Positions 12,301 to 14,893 of a stretch of DNA of 14,893 nt are shown here, in pieces (the stretch's first letter is position 1; each line of letters opens with the position of its first letter). Made by a program: the position numbers and the translations under genes. The notes beneath the pieces are model-generated. The model saw only the letters and a list, made by a program, of their open reading frames with translations. It was not told the DNA's origin and made no database searches. Origin of the DNA: Candidatus Kerfeldbacteria bacterium (lineage in GTDB: Bacteria; Patescibacteriota; Patescibacteriia; Veblenbacterales; UBA10138); NCBI GenBank assembly GCA_016217875.1, contig JACRFN010000019.1, positions 1 through 14,893 on the forward strand, written 5' to 3'.

Positions 12301-14893
12301 CAGAATTGCGACCATCCCGGCTCTTTCCGGTAACGATACTTTTGCATTTATAAACCAAACCCAAACCTTGACCAACAAAACTTTGACCGACAACTCAACT
12401 CTTTTTCAGGACGATGCAGACAATACTAAAAAACTGGCCTTTCAACTATCAACTATTGGAACCGGAACAACTAGAACCCTGACTGTACCCAATGCCTCCG
12501 GCACATTGGCTGTTCAAGCCACCGCCCCAATTAATTTAGATGCAACATCTGGTACGGTTTCCTGTCCAACTTGTCTAACCACTGCCACCGGCAACTTTGT
12601 CTCCTCCATCAATGGCTTACAAAATGATGTCAACATCGCAGGCGCTGGCATCAACACCGTCTCAGTCGCCGGACAAACGATTACTGTCACCGGCACCGAA
12701 GCAGACACTTTACAATCCGTCACTACCAGAGGCGCCTCATCTGATCAAGCGCTCACTTTGTCTAACGCTTCACCTTTGACTCTCTCAACTATCAATCCAA
12801 CCCTCACTTTTGGCGCAGCTGATTCCAATGGTGTTCTATCAATCAAAGATACCGCAGCAATTCCTAATACTTTATTAACCTTGACTGACAACGGTACCAC
12901 CGGTACTTTGGCTGTGAATACCGTTAACGCTTCCAACATCGGTGCCTTTAATGCTACCGGCAACATTACTGGCTCAGGCACCAACACGCTTTCTAATTTC
13001 TCAACCATCAACGGTGCGGCCATTACTGGTGGGACACTTTCTGGAGGATCAATCTCCGGCGGTTCTGTTTCTGGCGGATCTTTGACCGGCGGGACTTACT
13101 CTGCAACCGGAGCCACCGTAACCGGAGGATTTACGACAACCATTGGTGACGGCACTACTTTTAATGTGTCAGATGGACTCAACAATCTCTTCACCGTTTC
13201 TGACGCTGGTACCGTTGGTAATCTCTCCAACATTGGCAACATCACCGCTTCCGGCTCACTGACTCTTTCCGCCTTTAACACTGGCGGGGTTGTCATTAAT
13301 AATGCTTCTGGCGTACTCTCTTCTGAAGCTCAACTGGCTATTGCTCGCGGTGGCACAGGCACCGCTACCGCTCCCAATTCCGGTCAACTCTTAATTGGTA
13401 ATAGCACTGGTGGCTACAATGTTGCCAATCTTACCCAAGGCAGCGGCATCACCATCACCAATGGCTCCGGTAGTATTACCCTTGCCAACTCCGGTGTCCT
13501 TTCAGCCGCCGGTACTGCCAATCAAGTCTTGGTCAATGGCGGCACAACCACGCAAACCGGCAATATCACCTTAAGTCTCCCTCAATCAATTGCTACCACT
13601 TCTACACCTAGTTTTACTGGTGAAACTTTAAGTGGTCTTACTAACCAATTAGTGTTTGGTACGACCACTACCACAACTATTAACTCTGTCGCTCCAACAC
13701 TCTCCAGAATTGCGACCATCCCGGCTCTTTCCGGGAATGATACCTTCGTCTTTGCTAATCAAGCTCAAACTTTGACTAACAAAACCCTTAACGATGCTTC
13801 AACCAAAATTGTCAGCAATGCTAATGCCAATACTCTTGCCTTTAACTTAAATAACCTCACTGCCAATCACGCCTTAACCGCTCCCAACAATGACGGCACA
13901 ATTGCGGTTGCCGCAGCTACTCCACTTGCACTTGATGCCACGACTGGCACGGTCTCCTGTCCAACTTGTCTTACCACTGCCACCGGCAACTTCGTCTCTT
14001 CCATCAACGGTCTACAAAATGACGTCACTGTGGCTGGTGGCGGCATCAACACCGTCTCAGTCGCTGGACAAACCATCACCGTCACCGGTACCGAAGCTGA
14101 CACCCTGCAATCTGTAACCACCAGAGGTGCTTCCTCTGATCAAGCTTTGGCCCTTTCCAATGCTTCACCTTTGACTCTCTCCAACCTTAATCCTGTTGTT
14201 ACTCTCGCAACAGCCGGCAACAACGGCACCTTAACTATCAAAGATGCTGAAGCTATCCCCAACACGTTACTCACTCTACAAGACTTAGGTACGGCTGGTA
14301 AATTAACTGTTAACACTATAGCCGCCACTAATATTGGTGGACACACCTTAACTGGCAACATTACAGGCTCAGGCTCCCCAACTCTCTCCGGTTTTGGCAC
14401 AATTAACAGCGCCACCATCACTGGCGGGTCACTTTCTGGTGGAACCTTCTCCGGTGGATCAGTCTCCGGCGGCTCTTTGACTGGTGGCACTTATACCTCA
14501 ACCGGTGCTAGCGTGACTGGCGGGTTTACTGTCACTCAAGGTAATGGTAGTTCTTTCAATATCTCTGACGGCACCAACAATCTATTCACTGTCAGTGATG
14601 CAGGCACCGTTGGTAATCTCTCCAACATCGGTGCCATTACTGCTTCTGGCTCACTAACTCTTTCCGCTCTTAATACTGCCGGGGTTATTGTTAACGATGG
14701 TACTGGTGTGCTCTCCTCTCAAGCTCAACTCTCTCCCAACAAAGGCGGTACCGGAATTGATGGATCACTCGCTTCCAACGGTCAACTCTTAATCGGCAAT
14801 GGTGCCGGTTACTCTCTATCGACCCTTACGCCAAGTACTGGGATAGGCATTACCAATGGCAATGGCTCCATCACCATTGCCAACACTGGAGTA
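2..14893 (+). CDS. Giant repetitive tail-fibre-like surface protein (internal fragment, both ends open)
   Basis: One uninterrupted frame of 4,964 codons crosses the whole window; I translated every line and saw no stop or frameshift. Neither start nor stop is present, so the full protein is longer. Domain order by residue: charged N-terminal part (1-100), membrane segment (about 105-120), shaft entry with CxxC (about 264-267), GGTG/DLLF phrase (300-343), GIG/KLEVAG module (481-530), nine modules of about 98 residues with paired cysteines (817-3558), and three units of about 460 residues from 3623 onward. Composition is Thr/Asn/Gly/Ser/Ala-rich. These phrases are typical of phage tail fibres and proteins with a C-terminal Peptidase_S74 chaperone; such a domain would lie downstream if present. 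I infer a membrane-anchored extracellular fibre, possibly adhesive, in a Patescibacteria-like cell. A phage fibre is the alternative. The reading frame is near certain, the role is not. Confidence 0.93.
314..361 (+). other. Single transmembrane segment (anchor)
   Basis: Residues 105-120 read GAFIFALLVVLGIGIF, uncharged and strongly hydrophobic. The preceding residues carry several positive charges (FKSPSRK), which predicts N-in/C-out topology. It is too far from the visible N-terminus to be an ordinary cleaved signal peptide and has no clear signal peptidase site after it, so I read it as a signal anchor. It is the only convincing hydrophobic membrane segment in the window. Confidence 0.85.
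362..898 (+). other. Juxtamembrane shaft entry with CxxC motif
   Basis: Still moderately charged just after the membrane, then changing to beta-type phrases: LTAPNVLYGIKAG, ITISD, TIAVDLGD, VSSIQGQKG, GTDITIDGLTI. A CSSCLT motif lies at 791-808. The VSSIQG...GTDITIDG phrase and CSSCLT resemble the VSSING...AGINTVSVAG phrase and CPTCLT of the large C-terminal units, in swapped order. The 'VLYGIKAG...ISLDL' style recurs in membrane-anchored S74-type proteins of Microgenomates, from memory. No other copy occurs in the window. Confidence 0.6.
899..1030 (+). other. GGTG...GDLLF...W tail-fibre phrase
   Basis: Reads GGTGLTGFTAGDLLFAN, then a KSLPIGTQNGQ segment, ending at APAW. This is the classic phage-fibre layout: GGTG, a Gly-Asp-Leu-Leu-aromatic strand, L..L.IG..GQ, and a closing Trp. 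It is one of the strongest family signals in the window. It is a degenerate relative of the five RGGTG modules further on. Confidence 0.75.
1127..1168 (+). other. NVQQALKDLDTAIT short helix
   Basis: A short amphipathic segment with hydrophobic residues spaced as in a helix, in otherwise beta-type sequence. The pattern NVQ.AL..LD..I recurs in phage fibres, often as a small trimeric coiled-coil spacer. Only this one copy occurs here. Confidence 0.5.
1442..1591 (+). other. GIG...KLEVAG / YDLGS..YRNLYL module
   Basis: Contains NGNIGVG, then FKLEVAGSIGP, then GIYDLGSPTKQYRNLYL. This order (GN.GIG, KLEV.G, then LGS...R..LYL) is characteristic of proteins carrying the endosialidase-type intramolecular chaperone. 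In those proteins the phrase often sits near the chaperone; here it is near the N-terminus. It is one of the better reasons to expect S74 homology. Confidence 0.7.
1592..1873 (+). other. Non-repeated beta segment with C-x10-C pair
   Basis: Includes ISNSSPSISFIDTDAG, QDQYGILVNG, ALAISSNGNVDLAGG and then a C-x10-C pair at 1802-1837. Together with 1442-1591 this is a continuous module I associate with S74-type proteins. The cysteine spacing is like that of the nine cysteine modules, but the flanks differ, so I keep it separate. Confidence 0.55.
1874..2113 (+). repeat. RGGTG module, copy 1 of 5
   Basis: Order of phrases: GVVYATGGVLGSEAQL, RGGTG (1931), NGNILIGNGSGF, GSITLS, PQDIATTSTPTF. RGGTG followed by G.(I/L)LIGN is a common tail-fibre unit. 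This copy leads into the first NKT phrase and the first cysteine module. Confidence 0.75.
2450..2746 (+). repeat. Cysteine module 1 of 9 (99 residues)
   Basis: Common layout of the family: a C-x9/10-C pair, a LQ..Y..GNTI phrase, (N/D)IDFTL, a Thr/Ser stretch, NAGT..AF.INDTNA, then IQSGG...L.I.ENG.LST. Here the pair is CRDDVTHEIVQC and the next phrases are LQLAYNTGNTI and INENGNLSTTG. The LQ.AY..GNTI phrase recurs in CPR surface proteins, from memory. Confidence 0.85.
2450..3007 (+). repeat. 0.55-kb duplicated block, copy A
   Basis: Cysteine module 1 plus a downstream flank with TTGTGTITSAGTLTAANGLT, NLDLTATSG, a SSNFNATATGIN phrase and IGTTTPSTGNFTNL. Its partner is 7820-8368. Protein similarity continues well past the cysteine module, showing the duplicated piece was larger than one module. 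Confidence 0.75.
3326..3346 (+). other. C-x5-C pair after IPDASG
   Basis: Reads IPDASGALCLTTGNC. (T/I)PDASGTL is a common strand ending in tail fibres; this copy carries the only C-x5-C pair in the window. Related cysteine-free endings occur at about 11111 (VPDQSGTI) and 12485 (VPNASGTL). Confidence 0.6.
3362..3739 (+). other. Non-repeated GLQNRIAKF insert
   Basis: About 126 residues with no second copy here. It begins GGNGLQNRIAKFTSTGSNIG with DSNLSDSG, continues through LSLLRNSDATSG, LLTLQGAYWTG (one of three Trp residues that I found) and a GFSLQNRV / GYQLSFQDN stretch, and ends SLTSTGNLQLTG. The NRIAKFT...IGDSN phrase is typical of S74-type fibre proteins. It may be a small folded domain (knob) breaking the shaft. 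Confidence 0.5.
3806..4048 (+). repeat. RGGTG module, copy 2 of 5
   Basis: GPIYTTAGGILASENFL, RGGTG at 3866, NGNILIGNGYGYSL, GSITLSLPQDIAASSSPTF. Unlike copy 1, no NKT phrase follows; it goes straight to an ITTGTN phrase and cysteine module 2. Confidence 0.75.
4199..4495 (+). repeat. Cysteine module 2 of 9 (99 residues)
   Basis: Has the same CRDDVTHEIVQC pair as module 1 although 1.75 kb apart. The centre diverges: AAGSSRQLTL replaces the usual SGLATSTSF, and the end is SNGTQTLAINENGN, shared in style with module 9. Confidence 0.85.
4649..4945 (+). repeat. Cysteine module 3 of 9 (99 residues)
   Basis: Pair CRDSVTQQIIEC, then LQLAYDAGNTITTTDGKNI. It begins 450 bases after module 2, and each has an ITTGTN leader 57 bases ahead, so modules 2 and 3 form a direct tandem pair of composite modules. 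Confidence 0.85.
4961..5038 (+). repeat. TGALVVTGGVGIGGALN phrase, copy 1 of 2
   Basis: NNTASTNSSTGALVVTGG then VGIGGALN, 26 residues, right after cysteine module 3. The phrase (T/S)TGALVV.GG.GIGG is common in chaperone-dependent fibres. Copy 2 is at 7244-7321 after cysteine module 5. Confidence 0.75.
5339..5632 (+). repeat. Cysteine module 4 of 9 (98 residues)
   Basis: Pair CRNSTNEFSIC (C-x9-C), then LQQAYNSGNTIATTDGKNI. Nearest relative is module 5. From the shared leader at 5285 to 5443 the two proteins are identical over 53 residues. Confidence 0.85.
5936..6667 (+). repeat. Three tandem FNNNI.QTGAGTFSTGTGN modules
   Basis: Copies begin at 5936, 6170 and 6434, so spacings are 234 and 264 bases. 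Each reads TF(T/N)NNI.QTG.GTFSTGTGN, (V/I)SLNG, TGTN or TGAN, FTVGTG or FAVGTG, then LGG.LGV. Copies 1 and 3 continue SYATFSASL(N/D)V; copy 2 has GNTTLTTLTTSGLATLNSL instead. The array is free of charged residues from 5912 to 6613. Confidence 0.85.
6935..7228 (+). repeat. Cysteine module 5 of 9 (98 residues)
   Basis: Same CRNSTNEFSIC pair as module 4, and the same VTQIPNLSGTVGATVV leader. Differences begin at Lys to Arg (DGRNI). It is followed, as is module 3, by the NNTASTN / TGALVVTGG phrase. Confidence 0.85.
7244..7321 (+). repeat. TGALVVTGGTGIGGALN phrase, copy 2 of 2
   Basis: Same 26 residues as 4961-5038 with one change visible (Val to Thr in GG(V/T)GIGG). It again follows a cysteine module at about the same distance, showing a conserved module order. 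Confidence 0.75.
7493..7648 (+). repeat. Fourth FNNNI.QTG module, dispersed copy
   Basis: TFNNNITQIGIGTFSTGTGN, VSLNGATSVTGTNTF, TVGTGVTTLGGTLGVAG. It is separated from the tandem array by cysteine module 5 and closest to copy 2 of the array (LGGTLGV ending). Confidence 0.8.
7649..7819 (+). other. Short linker leading to cysteine module 6
   Basis: LSTFNGGATIASSQAFTANG, then TTFSPNGTNGITFNTS, then NLLTLNGIQNGAG. I see no second copy. It takes the place of the ITTGTN leader found before most cysteine modules. Confidence 0.45.
7820..8107 (+). repeat. Cysteine module 6 of 9 (96 residues)
   Basis: Pair CTDSSKNLVYC and a shortened linker to LQAVYNAGNTI. The second half and downstream flank match module 1 closely, so a 0.55-kb block was duplicated (2450-3007 and 7820-8368). 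Confidence 0.85.
7820..8368 (+). repeat. 0.55-kb duplicated block, copy B
   Basis: Partner of 2450-3007. Cysteine module 6 followed by TTGTGTITSAGTLTASNGLT, a NLTAISG phrase, SNNFNTTATGIN and IGATTPSTAAFTTL. Slightly shorter than copy A, mainly in the cysteine linker. Confidence 0.75.
8603..8701 (+). repeat. 11-residue TINIG rungs, locus 1
   Basis: Three 33-base units: TINLGTGNNAK, TINIGTGNAGN, TINIGASLDTV. The strand-Gly-turn period of 11 suggests stacked beta rungs. TINIGTG repeats are familiar from CPR S74-like proteins, from memory. Confidence 0.7.
8666..9175 (+). repeat. 756-base-spaced duplication, copy A
   Basis: Starts at the last TINIG rung, continues through TANNLSANNVALSGGAI, the VGATIRASGAFTTL phrase and cysteine module 7. 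Its partner begins exactly 756 bases later. Confidence 0.8.
8882..9175 (+). repeat. Cysteine module 7 of 9 (98 residues)
   Basis: Pair CLDGSKHVIEC, then LQSSYDNGNTILTTTGRNL. The end diverges from the family (GVGTMLDIQSGGASTLKIS). Part of the 756-base duplication with module 8. Confidence 0.85.
9356..9457 (+). repeat. 11-12-residue TINIG rungs, locus 2
   Basis: AINIGTLTSGN, TINIGTDNTVAD, TINIGSSLDAV: 11, 12 and 11 residues. Same position as locus 1 relative to the following cysteine module. Confidence 0.7.
9422..9934 (+). repeat. 756-base-spaced duplication, copy B
   Basis: TINIGSSLDAV, TANNLSANNVAISGGAI, LGATTRSSAAFTTL, then cysteine module 8. Three bases longer than copy A. Between the copies sits a Gly/Thr-rich piece (about 9176-9355) containing GGSINLTGGS and GGSININAGTGT. 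Confidence 0.8.
9638..9934 (+). repeat. Cysteine module 8 of 9 (99 residues)
   Basis: Pair CLDASNHIVLC, then the same LQSSYDNGNTILTTTGRNL as module 7, exactly 756 bases downstream of it. The end returns to the family form (VQSGGVSKLTIDENG). Confidence 0.85.
10379..10675 (+). repeat. Cysteine module 9 of 9 (99 residues)
   Basis: Pair CRNTTNQLADC, then LQRAYDTGNTITTSNGRDI. The most diverged copy: ILDDTN replaces INDTN and the end is SNGTQNLSIDENG. It is the last one before the three large units. Confidence 0.85.
11648..11707 (+). repeat. GGSx pentad array, 4 pentads
   Basis: TSGSL, TGGSV, SGGSL, TGGTY: 15-base units. One hydrophobic residue every fifth position, flanked by Ser/Thr and Gly. 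Confidence 0.75.
11894..12211 (+). repeat. RGGTG module, copy 3 of 5
   Basis: Closes large unit 1. GVVTVAGGVLSSEANLAIA, RGGTG at 11951, GQILIGNASGGYSL, then a longer spacer with GNGSITLTNTG before LSLPQSIATTSTPTF. It is about 75 bases longer than copies 1 and 2. Confidence 0.75.
13025..13099 (+). repeat. GGSx pentad array, 5 pentads
   Basis: TGGTL, SGGSI, SGGSV, SGGSL, TGGTY. One pentad more than in unit 1, as expected from replication slippage or unequal exchange of a 15-base unit. Confidence 0.75.
13286..13615 (+). repeat. RGGTG module, copy 4 of 5
   Basis: Closes large unit 2. GVVINNASGVLSSEAQLAIA, RGGTG at 13346, GQLLIGNSTGGY, GSGSITLANSG, LSLPQSIATTSTPSF. Same long form as copy 3. Confidence 0.75.
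14420..14494 (+). repeat. GGSx pentad array, 5 pentads
   Basis: TGGSL, SGGTF, SGGSV, SGGSL, TGGTY. Same count as unit 2, with Phe in the second pentad. In all three arrays the last pentad is TGGTY, followed by (A/S)TGA(T/S)VTGGF. Confidence 0.75.
14681..14893 (+). repeat. RGGTG module, copy 5 of 5 (cut by window end)
   Basis: GVIVNDGTGVLSSQAQLSP, then KGGTG at 14741, with the usual Arg replaced by Lys and preceded by Asn instead of Ala. GQLLIGNGAGYSL and GNGSITIANTG follow before the window stops. The PQSIATTSTP end is expected just downstream. Confidence 0.7.

Larger units (their letters stand above)
12245..13648 (+). repeat. Large tandem unit 2 of 3 (1,404 bases, 468 residues)
   Basis: Same phrase order as unit 1; CPTC begins at 12563, 1,377 bases after its counterpart. 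It is 27 bases longer than unit 1, of which 15 are one extra pentad. Several stretches are nearly identical in DNA to unit 1 or 3, including an exact 35-base match (12296-12330 and 13700-13734). Confidence 0.85.
2207..13795 (+). repeat. DTFVFANQTQTLTNKTL phrase family, 6 copies
   Basis: Copies at 2207-2293, 3122-3211, 5720-5806, 10922-11014, 12302-12391 and 13706-13795. Each reads (A)T(I/L)PAL or similar, then DTF.F.N, then (S/T)NKT. Copies 1 and 3 end NKTIGSTGLIFSG and feed an ITTGTN phrase. Copies 2, 4 and 5 end NKTLTD..LFQ, and copy 6 ends NKTLND. TLTNKTL is a very widespread tail-fibre phrase. The span covers first to last copy; the sequence between belongs to other modules. Confidence 0.75.
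13649..14893 (+). repeat. Large tandem unit 3 of 3 (cut by window end)
   Basis: Same order again; CPTC begins at 13958, 1,395 bases after that of unit 2. It differs in the stretch after NKT (STKIVSNANANTLAFNLN instead of LFQ..DTKKLAF) and in NPVVTLATAGNNGTL instead of NPTLTFGAADSNGVL. At least the SLPQ ending lies beyond the window; more units may follow. Confidence 0.85.

Noticed and set aside
11186..13969. CxxC pairs as a zinc site or thioredoxin-like redox motif
   Set aside because: Each CPTC stands alone in Thr/Gly/Asn-rich beta sequence, with no second Cys/His pair nearby and no thioredoxin-fold context. A local disulphide is simpler.
11640..14500. Collagen-like triple-helix repeats
   Set aside because: Glycine does not recur every third residue and proline is scarce; the period is five.
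2..14893. Alternative genetic code with TGA as glycine, as in Gracilibacteria/SR1
   Set aside because: Not one in-frame TGA occurs among hundreds of glycine codons, so the standard bacterial code explains the frame. Absence in one gene does not strictly prove it.

Overview
The window lies entirely inside one enormous protein-coding gene on the + strand. Reading codons from base 2 to base 14893 (4,964 codons) I found no stop, and both ends are still open, so the start codon, ribosome binding site, promoter, stop and terminator all lie outside. There is no intergenic space, RNA gene, mobile element or CRISPR array here, and no second gene that I can support.

The protein reads as a very large, repetitive, beta-rich surface fibre. 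Residues 1-100 are charged and probably cytoplasmic. A basic patch and a hydrophobic segment (about residues 105-120) follow, and everything after that would be extracytoplasmic. The exterior part is rich in Thr, Asn, Gly, Ser and Ala, with few charged residues and almost no Trp. It is built from short phrases familiar from bacteriophage tail fibres and from proteins ending in an endosialidase-type chaperone domain (Peptidase_S74), such as GGTG..GDLL, GIG..KLEVAG, TLTNKTL, IGATTP..FTTL and TGALVVTGG. No enzymatic domain is visible.

Layout by base position: 2-301 cytoplasmic part; 314-361 membrane segment; 362-1873 mostly non-repeated shaft entry; 1874-4945 first block of mixed modules, including three of the nine cysteine modules; 4946-7819 middle block with two more cysteine modules and a charge-free tandem array; 7820-10867 block with four cysteine modules and a 756-base-spaced duplication; 10868-14893 three tandem units of about 1.4 kb, the third cut by the window end. 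All 30 cysteines fall in 15 short-range pairs, which suits disulphide staples in an exported fibre.

Organism: the combination of a single N-terminal membrane anchor and thousands of residues of tail-fibre-like repeats resembles giant surface proteins of Candidate Phyla Radiation (Patescibacteria) bacteria, perhaps Microgenomates. This is inference from protein style; a phage or prophage fibre is the main alternative. In-frame TGA never occurs, which argues against the TGA=Gly code of Gracilibacteria/SR1. A role in attachment to a host or neighbouring cell is plausible but not shown by the sequence.
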